64,000 nucleotides of DNA from the NCBI GenBank assembly GCA_017416765.1, contig JAFQBE010000032.1, forward strand, positions 1 to 64,000, in the 5' to 3' direction. The DNA is from Clostridia bacterium. Lineage in GTDB: Bacteria; Bacillota; Clostridia; Oscillospirales; Acutalibacteraceae. The notes under the pieces are model-generated. The model saw only the letters and a list, made by a program, of their open reading frames with translations, was not told the origin of the DNA and ran no database searches. The first letter of the stretch is position 1. Each line of letters opens with the position of its first letter. Positions 56,051 through 64,000 of the stretch are shown piece by piece. A program made the translations under genes and the position numbers.

Positions 56051-57355
56051 TTATATTCCCTCTCTTAATACATTTTGTGAAATATTGAGCCGTTCTTCAT
56101 TGTTCCGAATCGGTAAACTTTGTTTTTTTGACTTTTCATTATCAAACACACATACATACAGGTACGCAACGCACAAAAATATCAGCGCATATATAGAATA
56201 GTAAAGAACTATTCCGTATTCACAAATCATTATGGAAACCAGCATTGTAAGCATGGCCTTTGCGGTAAGGTCACCAAACTTAAAGCCAATATTCATAAGC
56301 TTTATAAAAAGATAGGCATAAAAGCTGTAGTATATTGAAAAACCAACTAAACCAACGCCGACCAGAATCTCATAATAGTTGTTATGTGCATAGGCATAAA
56401 AGCCTGTATCGAAGCCAAATTTACTCGAAAATGTAGCGGCGCCTGAACCTATAATTGGCTTTTCTAAAAAGTACTGTTTCGCATAGCTTATAAACATATC
56501 GCGCGCATACATGCTGTTGTCGCCCTCGTTATTCTGCAAATGATTCCACATTGATTCAAAGCGCCGTCCGACCGACCTATAAAGCTCATCAACGTTCATT
56601 ATCAGATACAGTATTATGATTGCAACACCGACCGCAACCAACATTCGGAAAAAGATTTTATAATCTATACTCCTGATGCAGGCCATCATAATCAATGCAA
56701 ATACAATCGTCAGAATTGATTTTCGGGAGCTTGTAAAAACAATAAGAGCAGTTTCTACAAAAACCAAAATATAGTAACTGCGTTTAGCCAAATAGTATGC
56801 CTGGTATAATGAAAAGATTGCACATACCACCATAATCATACCGATAACATTTACATTGGATTTTGTAGCGGTCTGACCCAAACTTCCTCGCAGCCATTCT
56901 GAAACAGGTGTCCGTATAAAAATATAGAAAGCACAAACACCACCAGCCCAGCATATCAATTTCAGGCAACGGTTAAAGCCGTCTTTTGTGGCATAACTTT
57001 GTGACATACAGAACAAAATCGCCAGTATCTGTGAAAAACGCACTACCGATCCTACTGATATCCCCGGATATTCCGACCACAGTACCGATGCCCACGCAAA
57101 CAACGCAAACGCCAGATACCACCAGAACACCGACGGAACATTGATCTTTCCGTCAAAACGCATACGCATAAATACCTTTATAAGCGAAGCACCTACAAAA
57201 AGAAAAAAGGCGGTATAATAAGCGTAATTGTCCTCGCCGTACACACAGAAATGTACGCAGAGCATTGCGAAAAAGCTGATATCGATTATCTGGTCAAACT
57301 CTATCTTGCGGAAAAATATATTCAGTTTTCCGTTTCTTTTGATTATTGAAATCAT
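56051..57355 (-). CDS. O-antigen ligase/polymerase-like membrane protein (Wzy_C)
   Basis: The protein has ten to twelve membrane helices. A large outer loop contains SGAATFSSKFGFDTGFYAYA followed by HNNYYEILVGVGLVGFSIYY; the H-N-N-Y-x-E pattern is typical of WaaL/Wzy-type proteins. It would polymerise or attach oligosaccharide units on the outer membrane face. The ATG at 57355 has GGGGTG about 9 nt upstream; a GTG at 57367 would lie within that site. It precedes the autokinase with a 2 bp gap. Confidence 0.82.
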   Translation of the reverse strand: MISIIKRNGKLNIFFRKIEFDQIIDISFFAMLCVHFCVYGEDNYAYYTAFFLFVGASLIKVFMRMRFDGKINVPSVFWWYLAFALFAWASVLWSEYPGISVGSVVRFSQILAILFCMSQSYATKDGFNRCLKLICWAGGVCAFYIFIRTPVSEWLRGSLGQTATKSNVNVIGMIMVVCAIFSLYQAYYLAKRSYYILVFVETALIVFTSSRKSILTIVFALIMMACIRSIDYKIFFRMLVAVGVAIIILYLIMNVDELYRSVGRRFESMWNHLQNNEGDNSMYARDMFISYAKQYFLEKPIIGSGAATFSSKFGFDTGFYAYAHNNYYEILVGVGLVGFSIYYSFYAYLFIKLMNIGFKFGDLTAKAMLTMLVSIMICEYGIVLYYSIYALIFLCVAYLYVCVFDNEKSKKQSLPIRNNEERLNISQNVLREGI

Positions 57356-57479
57356 GAGTGTTTGCACCCCGATTTTATGCTATATATTGTGTATTATAAC
57401 ACAAACCGTCGGATTTGTACACCATTTTTATATATTTTGTTTTAAAAGTTTTTATAATTATTAATTAGCAAAAACAGCA

Positions 57480-57509
57480 CGGCTGCCGTGCCGGTATGCA
57501 CGACAGCCG
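57480..57509 (-). terminator. Terminator of the Cys/Gly-rich small gene
   Basis: CGGCTGCCGTGC and GCACGACAGCCG pair with one mismatch; TTTTTGC follows on the minus strand. Confidence 0.75.
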
Positions 57510-57549
57510 CACCTCAAGGATATGTGCTTTAATCAGAGCTTTTCTGCGC

Positions 57550-57705
57550 TCAGCAGCCGCAGCCGCAACCACAGCCGTTGTTGGAGTTGTTTGCACAACC
57601 GCAGCCACAACCGCATTCATTACCGCCGTTACCGCAGCAGCAGATGAGAAGGATAAGAATGATAATCCAAGAGCAGTTACCACCGTTGAAAAGATTGCAT
57701 CCCAT
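57550..57705 (-). CDS. Cys/Gly-rich 51-residue small membrane protein
   Basis: The ATG at 57703-57705, with GGAGG 10 nt upstream, opens MGCNLFNGGNCSWIIILILL followed by ICCCGNGGNECGCGCGCA and the tail CGCGCGC. The product has one short membrane helix and 15 cysteines among 51 residues, mostly as Gly-Cys repeats. It could bind metal ions or crosslink; small spore-coat-like and metal-binding peptides are alternatives. The gene is well formed with strong ribosome site and terminator. Overlapping frames on both strands are artefacts of its repetitive GC-rich end. Confidence 0.75.
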   Translation of the reverse strand: MGCNLFNGGNCSWIIILILLICCCGNGGNECGCGCGCANNSNNGCGCGCGC

Positions 57706-57810
57706 AGTTCGTTTTCCTCCTTTCCCTGTTGAGGCTCATTTGTTATGTTTGAGCCTTACATCACCATATTATGGCAGTACAGGTTAAGAGGTTACGGATT
57801 TTTATAAATT

Positions 57811-58992
57811 TCATTTTGTTTTATTTTCGTGCTTTCTGCATATTACAGCAAGAATCAGCATAGCAAGCGGAAATACCGTGCCAAAGGCAAAGCCCGCTTT
57901 CAGATTTGAGTCGAATGCTGCGGCGATATTACCCGCAATTGAAGGTCCGCTTGTGCAGCCTATATCTCCACCTAAAGCAAAAAGCGCAAACATTGCAGTA
58001 CCACCCATAGGCATTGCCGCTGCACCCATGCTGAAAGTACCGGGCCACATTATACCAACAGAAAGTCCGCAAAGAGCGCAACCCGCAAAAGAAAGCAAGG
58101 GATGCGGAGCAAGCACGGCAAGCAGATAAGCAGCAACACAGAGTGCGCTGCTGCCCGCCATAAAGCTGCTCAGGCGTATTTTTTCGCCGAATTTGCCATA
58201 GAACAAACGCGATATGCCCATAAAAAGTGCAAACATACAAGGACCGAGAAGGTCGCCCGTAGCTTTTGTTACACCTAATCCATCTTCCGCAAAAGCCGAT
58301 GCCCATTGGCTCATGGTAAGCTCCGATGCACCGGCACAAACCATCATAAAGAAAAATACCCAGAACATTTTCTGCCTGAACAGTTCTTTTATTCCGCCCT
58401 TTTCCGTTTTCGGCAGAGTATTGAGCGGTACACGCATATAGAGAAAAGCATTTACAAACGGAATTGCCGCCCAAACAAGACAGAGCATTCTCCACGAACC
58501 TATGCCTGCAATTTTGAAAGCAAGTGTAGATACAAGTACAACCGCCATCTGACCCCAGCAGTAAAAAGAATGAAGGAGGCTCATGGCGGAAGCTTTGTTT
58601 TCACTCGGGCACGCTTCAATAATAGGGCTTACAACAACCTCAATGATTCCGCCCCCGATTGCACTGAGCATGGTTGCAAGAAGCAAACCTATGTACGGCG
58701 GCATGACAAACGGCAGTACACCGAGCAGAGCAAGACCCGCAGCACAGCAAAGATGCGCCGTAACAACGCTCGGTCTGTATCCGATTCTGTCAACAGCGCG
58801 CGAACAGATAATATCGGTAATCAGCTGTATGCCGAAATTGGCTGTAATCATAAAGCTAAGCTGTGAAAGCGTTATGCCAAGCTCTTTCTGAAACATAACG
58901 AAAAGCAAGGGGTAAAAGTTATTTACTATCGCCTGCGAAACATATCCTATGTAACAGCTTATAACAGTACTTTTATATGTTAATTTTTTCAT
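57811..58992 (-). CDS. Major facilitator superfamily transporter
   Basis: The 393-residue protein has about twelve helices and the MFS loop 2-3 motif DIICSRAVDRIGYRPSVV. Other helices include PPYIGLLLATMLSAIGGGII and GCALCGLSVGIMWPGTFSMG. The GIMWP and helix 8-10 patterns recall sugar-type (FucP/NagP-like) or unknown-substrate MFS proteins. Substrate is unknown. RBS GGAG lies 9 nt before the ATG. The unit is monocistronic. Confidence 0.9.
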   Translation of the reverse strand: MKKLTYKSTVISCYIGYVSQAIVNNFYPLLFVMFQKELGITLSQLSFMITANFGIQLITDIICSRAVDRIGYRPSVVTAHLCCAAGLALLGVLPFVMPPYIGLLLATMLSAIGGGIIEVVVSPIIEACPSENKASAMSLLHSFYCWGQMAVVLVSTLAFKIAGIGSWRMLCLVWAAIPFVNAFLYMRVPLNTLPKTEKGGIKELFRQKMFWVFFFMMVCAGASELTMSQWASAFAEDGLGVTKATGDLLGPCMFALFMGISRLFYGKFGEKIRLSSFMAGSSALCVAAYLLAVLAPHPLLSFAGCALCGLSVGIMWPGTFSMGAAAMPMGGTAMFALFALGGDIGCTSGPSIAGNIAAAFDSNLKAGFAFGTVFPLAMLILAVICRKHENKTK

Positions 58993-59069
58993 TATTAATT
59001 TCTCCGTTTGTAAAGTACCTTATAATTATATTCATTTTTATTACAATTTCAATAGTCTTGTGCTTTTTG

Positions 59070-59098
59070 TTGCTTTAATCTGCTTTGTTTGGTATAAT
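59070..59098 (+). promoter_or_regulatory. Promoter of the DUF2079-HD operon
   Basis: TTGCTT (59070-59075), 17 nt, TATAAT (59093-59098). Confidence 0.65.
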
Positions 59099-59152
59099 AA
59101 AGAAGCAAATGCAATCTGTAACAAACCGATTGTATAACCAAGGAGAAAAGAA

Positions 59153-60958
59153 ATGAAAGAGAAAATCAAAAAGACGTTTGAAATTGAAAGGCTGTTACAG
59201 CGTTTCATTGCGGCATGGTGCTGTATAAACCTTTACACAGCGCTTTCTATCCCCATACCGTTTACAGATATCAGCTTTACCTTCAGCATTGAGCTTGTAG
59301 TATGGCTCGGTCTGTTCGCAGCGGTTTTTGCATTTTTTACACTTTTAAGCCTTGTGCTGGACAAAATCCCTGCAGATTCTTGGCTGTTCACACTATGTTT
59401 TGCCGCATTTGCGGGGTATACGCTAACGGTTGAAAGCAGCTTCTGGTACACCCTTGCAATATTTATACTTGCTGCAATAGCCATAGCTTTTCTGCTGAAA
59501 GACGATAAGCTGGCTTTGAGCAAAACACGCATAGGCAACAAAACTACCGCGATTATAGCGGCGGTTTTCGGCATTATGATGCTTGTGTTTATTGCTGCAT
59601 ACGGCTGCCTTCGCTATGCAACCTACAGCTCGCCCAACTTTGATTTCGGCATATGGTGCAATATGTTCCACTATATGAAAGAAACAGGCTTGCCTACAGT
59701 TTCCTGTGAGCGTGACCGTATTCTTTCCCACTTTGCCGTACACATTTCGCCGATTTACTATCTGCTTTTGCCGCTTTACATGGTTTTTCCGTCACCGCAC
59801 ACATTACAAATCGGTCAGGCACTGGCAATCGCAAGCGGTCTGATACCCTTGTACCTGCTTTGCAGATACAAAGGGCTGTCCAATAAATTTATAATTGCGC
59901 TGAGCATAGCCTACTCGTTTTCGCCTGTATTAATCAGCGGTATAGGCTACGATATGCATGAAAACAGCTTCCTTGTACCAACCCTTTTATGGATGTTTTA
60001 CTTCTTTGAAAGGCAGAAATATCCGCTGATGTATATTTCCGCGCTTTTTGTTTGTGCAGTAAAAGAAGATGCCGCACTTTTCGTACTGTTTTTCGGAATA
60101 TATCTGTTCCTTTCCAAAAAGAAATATCTTCACGGTGTAATACTTGCAGTCGGCTCCGTTGCAATTTTCGGACTCGGCATATACCTTATAAACACCTTTG
60201 GCGACGGTGTACTCGCTTCACGCTTTGATAATTATATGTACATGGATGAGGGCTTACTCGGCATGGCAAAAATTATCATCACCAACCCCGCATATGTTTT
60301 CACACAGGTTCTGAGTGCAGACAAGCTGATTTATATCTTAAGGCTTCTGCTGCCCCTTGGCTTGCTGCCGATTGTCACAAGAAAGGTTTCACACTTTATA
60401 CTTGTGCTGCCCATAATGCTTATAAACATTATGACCAACTACCCCTATCAGCACAATATTGATTTTCAGTATTCCTTCGGCGGTGCAGCTATACTTTGCT
60501 ACCTTGCCGTTATAAATGCCGCCGAAATAAAAGGCTATGCAAGGCGCTATCTGATAACTCTTGCTGCAGCGGCTTCGGTTATAATGTTTTTACCCACGGC
60601 AGGTGAAAAAATCAACATTTACGCACAGCGATACATTAATGACAGGGAAGAATTCGTCACCCTCACACAGGCACTTGAAACAATACCTAAAGAGGCAAGT
60701 GTAAGAGCAAGCACATTTTTTGTACCGCACATTGCAGACCGCAACGAAATATATGAAATAGTTTCGAACAACGAAACAGACTATATGGTTTTTGATATGA
60801 GGCCGTCACTCGCACACGAAACCGACGACCTGCGCGAAGAATACCTCGCCAAGGGCTACACCATAGAGCTTGACATTCCTGACCGCATTATGATAATGAA
60901 AGCACCGGAAAATGTACAAGAAACACCCGTACTGATTTTACAAGGAGAAACACAATGA
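59153..60958 (+). CDS. DUF2079-family polytopic membrane protein
   Basis: The 601-residue protein has about 12 helices and the DUF2079 signature: YATYSSPNFDFGIWCNMFHY, then SHFAVHISPIYYLLLPLY and SGIGYDMHENSFLVPTLLW. The family resembles GT-C glycosyltransferases with acidic and His residues near the outer face; activity is not proven. The last 80 residues are a soluble outer domain (EEFVTLTQALETIPKEASVR). RBS GGAG at 7 nt. The stop overlaps the HD nucleotidase start by 4 bases (ATGA). Confidence 0.82.
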   Translation: MKEKIKKTFEIERLLQRFIAAWCCINLYTALSIPIPFTDISFTFSIELVVWLGLFAAVFAFFTLLSLVLDKIPADSWLFTLCFAAFAGYTLTVESSFWYTLAIFILAAIAIAFLLKDDKLALSKTRIGNKTTAIIAAVFGIMMLVFIAAYGCLRYATYSSPNFDFGIWCNMFHYMKETGLPTVSCERDRILSHFAVHISPIYYLLLPLYMVFPSPHTLQIGQALAIASGLIPLYLLCRYKGLSNKFIIALSIAYSFSPVLISGIGYDMHENSFLVPTLLWMFYFFERQKYPLMYISALFVCAVKEDAALFVLFFGIYLFLSKKKYLHGVILAVGSVAIFGLGIYLINTFGDGVLASRFDNYMYMDEGLLGMAKIIITNPAYVFTQVLSADKLIYILRLLLPLGLLPIVTRKVSHFILVLPIMLINIMTNYPYQHNIDFQYSFGGAAILCYLAVINAAEIKGYARRYLITLAAAASVIMFLPTAGEKINIYAQRYINDREEFVTLTQALETIPKEASVRASTFFVPHIADRNEIYEIVSNNETDYMVFDMRPSLAHETDDLREEYLAKGYTIELDIPDRIMIMKAPENVQETPVLILQGETQ

Positions 60959-61545
60959 ACCACAGCTTTTTTGCAATGTTTTCCCGCATGAAATATATTG
61001 ACCGCTGGGCACTCATGCGCAACACGCGCAAGGAAACGCTCAGCGAACATACACTTGAAGTTGCCGCCATAGCGCACGCGCTTGCGGTAATTTCAAACGA
61101 ACGCTGCGGAACAAGCCTTAACGCTGAACGCGCTGCATTGCTTGGCATTTACCACGATATGCCCGAAATTATTACCGGCGATATGCCTACCCCCATAAAG
61201 TACGGCAATCCCGAGCTCAAAGCCGCCTACAAAGCCGTTGAGCGTGAAACGGCAAGCAGGCTTGTATCGCTTCTGCCCGAATATATGCAGCCCGCTTACA
61301 AAGGCTTTTTCATAAAGCAGGAGGAAGATTTGCCATTGTGGAAAGCAGTAAAAGCGGCGGATAAAATTTCAGCACTTATAAAATGCATTGAAGAAGAAAA
61401 GGCCGGCAACAGCGAATTTTCGGGAGCAAAAGCATCAGTCAGCAAGTTAATTGATGAGTTAAATTTTGAGCCTGCAAAAATTTTCCTTGAAGAATTTATT
61501 GACGGCTACAGCCGCAACCTCGACGAATTACAGCAAATAAACTAA
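60955..61545 (+). CDS. HD-domain 5'-deoxynucleotidase (YfbR-like)
   Basis: YfbR removes phosphate from deoxynucleoside monophosphates. The HD metal ligands are visible as H33 in LSEHTLEV and the HD pair in GIYHDMPEIITGDMPTP; the start HSFFAMFSRMKYIDRWALMR is characteristic of the family. The 196-residue length is normal. Translation is coupled to the DUF2079 gene by an ATGA overlap, though no functional link is obvious. Confidence 0.88.
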   Translation: MNHSFFAMFSRMKYIDRWALMRNTRKETLSEHTLEVAAIAHALAVISNERCGTSLNAERAALLGIYHDMPEIITGDMPTPIKYGNPELKAAYKAVERETASRLVSLLPEYMQPAYKGFFIKQEEDLPLWKAVKAADKISALIKCIEEEKAGNSEFSGAKASVSKLIDELNFEPAKIFLEEFIDGYSRNLDELQQIN

Positions 61546-61550
61546 TTTTT

Positions 61551-61560
61551 TTCGACAAAA
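61551..61560 (-). promoter_or_regulatory. Possible Spo0A box upstream of the SigH-like gene
   Basis: The minus strand reads TTTTGTCGAA, matching the consensus core TGTCGAA. It lies about 55 bp before the -35 box of the sigma gene. A second match, TTTTGTCGAATG, is at about 2338-2349. Confidence 0.4.
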
Positions 61561-61615
61561 TCATACACATTTGTCAAGATTTAATAAATATTTTCAAATA
61601 AATCATTAAAATCTA

Positions 61616-61644
61616 TTGACAAACAATCTTATTTCCTTTATTAT
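61616..61644 (+). promoter_or_regulatory. Promoter of the SigH-like gene
   Basis: TTGACA (61616-61621), 17 nt, TATTAT (61639-61644). Confidence 0.7.
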
Positions 61645-61678
61645 GAATATACTTGTCCGGGAATGAGGTGTTTTTTGA

Positions 61679-62266
61679 ATGGACATTGTTTCTTTCAAAA
61701 AGCCCGACGCAAACGCCCCCACCGATGAAGAGCTTGTTTTAACCGCCAGAACGGATACATCAGGCGGTGCGATGCAGGAGCTTCTAAGGCGTATTTCGCC
61801 GTTCATAATTTCCAAAGCTAACAGCTTCGGTCAAACTGAGCAGGACAGGCAGGATTACTATCAGGAAGGCATAGTCGGTTTTCTCTCCGCAGTTCATGCC
61901 TACAAGCACGACAGCGGTACGCGGTTTTCCACCTTTGCCTGCACCTGTATACTTAACCGCATGAAAAACCTGCTGCGTCAGCGTTCAAAGGGCAGCGAAT
62001 ATCAGCTGCTTTCGCTTGAGCAAACACAAAGCACACAAGATTTTCAGGCAGGACCCGAAGATGAAATTCAGGCTGCATACGATGCAGAGAACATAATCAA
62101 AGCAATTTCACAAAAGCTTTCCCCCTATGAAAAGCAGGTTTTACGAATGTACCTGCAGGGTGAAAGCTACACGGCAGTAGCCGAAAAAACAGGCAAAACA
62201 GCCAAGTCGGTTGACAATGCTATGCAGCGCATACGCCGCAAGCTAAAATCCGAAGCCGACAGTTAA
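61679..62266 (+). CDS. Sigma factor, SigH (Spo0H)-like
   Basis: Region 2 includes DYYQEGIVGFLSAVHAYKHD and FSTFACTCILNRMKNLLRQR; region 4 is LSPYEKQVLRMYLQGESYTA followed by KTAKSVDNAMQRIRRKL, which follows the SigH (Spo0H) pattern closely. SigH directs transition-phase and early sporulation genes. The 195-residue length is slightly short for SigH. The ATG at 61679 has GAGGTG 8 nt upstream. A Spo0A-box-like site upstream suggests regulation in the phosphorelay, but sporulation genes are not otherwise seen in this window. Confidence 0.85.
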   Translation: MDIVSFKKPDANAPTDEELVLTARTDTSGGAMQELLRRISPFIISKANSFGQTEQDRQDYYQEGIVGFLSAVHAYKHDSGTRFSTFACTCILNRMKNLLRQRSKGSEYQLLSLEQTQSTQDFQAGPEDEIQAAYDAENIIKAISQKLSPYEKQVLRMYLQGESYTAVAEKTGKTAKSVDNAMQRIRRKLKSEADS

Positions 62267-62276
62267 AACGCAATAT

Positions 62277-62356
62277 GCCCATGTAGCTTAATATATTCAG
62301 AGCGTGTCGGTTTCGCAAGCCGGCAAGGCAGCGGTGAAAATCCGTTCAGGGTTAAT
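62277..62356 (+). pseudogene. tRNA-like fragment (degenerate tRNA)
   Basis: GCCCATGTAGCTTAATATAT starts a stretch that has a D-arm-like GCTT / GAGC, an anticodon-like arm TCGGT-TTCGCAA-GCCGG and a T-arm-like AGCGG-TGAAAAT-CCGTT. The T-loop lacks the normal TTCGAAT and the acceptor ends pair badly (GCCC with GGGT only). It is too broken for a working tRNA by eye, but may be a decayed or unusual one, or a leader structure of the zinc-ribbon gene. Confidence 0.35.
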
Positions 62357-62386
62357 AAACAATATTTTTTTAGCGAGGTAACCAAA

Positions 62387-62665
62387 ATGTACGAAGACAA
62401 GACTCTCATCTGTAAGGAATGCGGCAACGAATTTGTTTTCACAGCCGGCGAGCAGGAATTCTATGCTGCAAAGGGCTTTGAAAACGAGCCTCAGCGCTGC
62501 AAGTCCTGCCGTGACGCACGCAAGAACGCAAACAAGCCCGAGCGTGAAATGTTCGACGCTACTTGCGCACAGTGCGGCGCAGAATGCAAGGTACCCTTCA
62601 GACCCCGTGAAGATCGCCCCGTTTACTGCAGCGAGTGCTTTGCAAAGATGAGGGAAGAAGCATAA
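62387..62665 (+). CDS. Zinc-ribbon domain protein (zf-trcl type)
   Basis: Two zinc-ribbon halves are visible: CKECGNEF (from Cys9) with RCKSCRDARK, and CAQCGAECKV with YCSECFAKM. In the first half FTAGEQEFYAAKGFENEPQR is typical of the zf-trcl domain. Such small proteins are thought to bind nucleic acid or ribosomes; function is not known. ATG at 62387 has GAGG 8 nt upstream. The biased, GC-richer codons suggest high expression. It lies 120 bp after the sigma gene. Confidence 0.88.
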   Translation: MYEDKTLICKECGNEFVFTAGEQEFYAAKGFENEPQRCKSCRDARKNANKPEREMFDATCAQCGAECKVPFRPREDRPVYCSECFAKMREEA

Positions 62666-62723
62666 ATATATAAATTTTTTAAAGCCTTTTAAATAATTTT
62701 TCTATATTTTTGCAACCAACAAA

Positions 62724-62752
62724 ACAGCCGTCCTACGATCTCGGGCGGCTGT
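62724..62752 (+). terminator. Terminator of the zinc-ribbon gene
   Basis: ACAGCCGTCC and GGGCGGCTGT form a 10 bp stem with one G-T pair, followed by TTTTCTTTT. Confidence 0.8.
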
Positions 62753-62786
62753 TTTTCTTTTATCAATATGAATTCCGGCAAAAAAA

Positions 62787-62808
62787 GTGCTGTCCTTGCG
62801 GACAGCAC
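62787..62808 (-). terminator. gap terminator
   Basis: GTGCTGTCC-TTGC-GGACAGCAC, a perfect 9 bp stem; a seven-T run follows on the minus strand. Confidence 0.85.
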
Positions 62809-62828
62809 AATTTTTATTGTAATTTAAC

Positions 62829-63866
62829 TTATGCAAGCTCTGCGAAGTACTTGATTGTACGAACCATCTGGCTTGTGTAGGAGTTTTCGTTGTCGTACCA
62901 GGAAACAACCTGTACCTGATATGTGTCATCATCAATCTTAGCAACCATTGTCTGTGTTGCATCGAAGAGTGAGCCGTAACGCATACCGATAACGTCGGAA
63001 GAAACGATCTGTTCTTCGTTGTAGCCGAAGGATTCGGAAGCAGCAGCCTTCATAGCAGCATTGATGCCGTCAACTGTAACATCCTTGCCCTTAACAACAG
63101 CAACAAGAATTGTTGTTGAACCTGTGCAGGTGGGAACACGCTGTGCGGAGCCGATGAGCTTGCCGTTGAGTTCGGGGATAACAAGGCCGATAGCCTTTGC
63201 AGCGCCTGTTGAGTTGGGAACAATGTTCTGTGCGCCTGCACGTGCACGGCGAAGGTCGCCCTTTCTGTGAGGACCGTCAAGAATCATCTGATCGCCTGTG
63301 TAAGCGTGAACAGTTGTCATGATACCGCTCTGAATAGCTGCGTAATCGTTGAGAGCCTTTGCCATGGGAGCAAGGCAGTTTGTTGTGCAGGAAGCAGCAG
63401 AGATGATTGTATCTTCAGCTGTGAGTGTGCTTTCGTTTACGCTGTAAACGATTGTGGGAAGGTCATTGCCTGCGGGAGCGGAAATAACAACCTTCTTTGC
63501 ACCTGCATCGATGTGAGCCTGTGCCTTTGCCTTGGAGCAGTAGAAGCCTGTGCATTCAAGAACAACGTCAACACCGATTTCGCCCCAGGGGAGTTCAGCA
63601 GCGTTAGCCATTGCGTAGATTTTAAGAGTCTTGCCGTCTACAGTGATTGTGCCTTCTTCATCGTTTGCGGAAACAGTGTGAAGGTTTTCACCGATTGTGC
63701 CGCAGTAGCCACCCTGTGCGGTGTCGTACTTGAGAAGTGCAGCGAGCATTGAGGGCTTTGTGAGGTCGTTGATAGCAACAACATCATAGCCTTCTGCGCC
63801 GAACATCTGGCGGAATGCGAGACGACCGATACGGCCGAAACCGTTAATAGCAACTTTAACTGACAT
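62829..63866 (-). CDS. gap: Glyceraldehyde-3-phosphate dehydrogenase
   Basis: GAPDH oxidises glyceraldehyde 3-phosphate with NAD+ and phosphate to 1,3-bisphosphoglycerate. The NAD fold starts [18 protein letters not shown], the active-site cysteine is in [12 protein letters not shown], the catalytic His follows in [14 protein letters not shown], and [15 protein letters not shown] is the typical end. The 345-residue length is near normal. GGAGG lies 9 nt before the ATG and a strong promoter precedes it. The gene stands alone, not with pgk or tpi in this window. Confidence 0.97.
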   Translation of the reverse strand: MSVKVAINGFGRIGRLAFRQMFGAEGYDVVAINDLTKPSMLAALLKYDTAQGGYCGTIGENLHTVSANDEEGTITVDGKTLKIYAMANAAELPWGEIGVDVVLECTGFYCSKAKAQAHIDAGAKKVVISAPAGNDLPTIVYSVNESTLTAEDTIISAASCTTNCLAPMAKALNDYAAIQSGIMTTVHAYTGDQMILDGPHRKGDLRRARAGAQNIVPNSTGAAKAIGLVIPELNGKLIGSAQRVPTCTGSTTILVAVVKGKDVTVDGINAAMKAAASESFGYNEEQIVSSDVIGMRYGSLFDATQTMVAKIDDDTYQVQVVSWYDNENSYTSQMVRTIKYFAELA

Positions 63867-63915
63867 TTTAATATACCTCCAAAAAAATTATAATCGGAAT
63901 TTTTATACCTTTGCT

Positions 63916-63944
63916 ATTTTATCCGTTTTTTTCCTTATATGCAA
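63916..63944 (-). promoter_or_regulatory. gap promoter
   Basis: TTGCAT (complement of 63939-63944), 17 nt, TAAAAT (complement of 63916-63921). Confidence 0.75.
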
Positions 63945-64000
63945 GCGTTTTTCTAACTTTTGTAACTTAGCACAAATTAGCAGAAAACAGCCCGTTTTTT

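Noticed and set aside
57496..57787. Ala- and Gln/Pro-rich frames around 57.5-57.8 kb
   Set aside because: They are alternative readings of the Gly-Cys repeats of the small gene at 57550-57705.
63267..63752. 161-codon plus-strand frame opposite gap
   Set aside because: Cys-rich antisense shadow of a highly biased gene, no ribosome site.

Overview
The window looks like chromosome of a Gram-positive anaerobic clostridium, most likely a gut Oscillospirales/Ruminococcaceae-type organism. Signs of this are strong AGGAGG-type ribosome sites, consensus sigma-A promoters (TTGACA/TTTACA, 17 nt, TATAAT or TAAAAT), an in-frame IspH-ribosomal S1 fusion beside cmk and plsC, pyruvate phosphate dikinase, a glycyl radical enzyme, a SigH-like sigma factor and no respiratory genes. 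The genus is inference. No phage, complete insertion sequence or CRISPR array is visible.

Layout. 0-8.4 kb is accessory: the tail of an unknown gene, a class II Fic protein, a mobile-element remnant (TnpV, DUF6809 and a small protein), AT-rich membrane proteins and two XRE regulators. Several of these units end in related hairpins with the tip CCGATTGCTCGG. 8.4-21.9 kb carries ppdK with a coupled mini-ORF, a large secreted lipase, a probable structured small RNA, a HAD phosphatase, a lipoprotein, a beta-helix protein, an ArsB/NhaD-type transporter and an M20 peptidase. 22-31.9 kb holds a divergent RHH/XRE regulator pair, an array of mini-hairpins, an ABC-FtsX exporter, a metallophosphoesterase, a polar amino acid ABC transporter and a propeller/alpha-toroid protein. 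32-37.5 kb is one leftward operon, rpiR-like - flavoprotein - cmk - plsC - ispH::rpsA.

37.6-40 kb is the trans-translation region: smpB, an inverted-repeat-flanked four-helix-bundle gene, a regulator, then tmRNA with a second copy of its 3' end nearby. 40-48 kb holds the two most interesting gene sets. One is a GH3-family adenylating enzyme followed by a secreted LCAT-like protein with a cysteine in the nucleophile position. The other is an activase, glycyl radical enzyme and sedoheptulokinase-like kinase operon with an unassigned substrate. 48-64 kb carries tRNA-Lys and the CCA-adding enzyme, a regulator facing an operator-controlled small-protein pair, rlmA and a MATE exporter, a minimal exopolysaccharide pair (Wzy-like and tyrosine autokinase), a Cys/Gly-rich small protein, an MFS transporter, a DUF2079 protein with an HD nucleotidase, a SigH-like sigma factor, a tRNA-like fragment, a zinc-ribbon protein and gap.

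Functionally the window mixes core housekeeping (glycolysis by gap and ppdK, lipid, isoprenoid and nucleotide steps, ribosome rescue, tRNA maturation) with secreted and transport functions. Every start below was chosen from visible ribosome sites or promoters; all family names come from reading motifs, with no database search.
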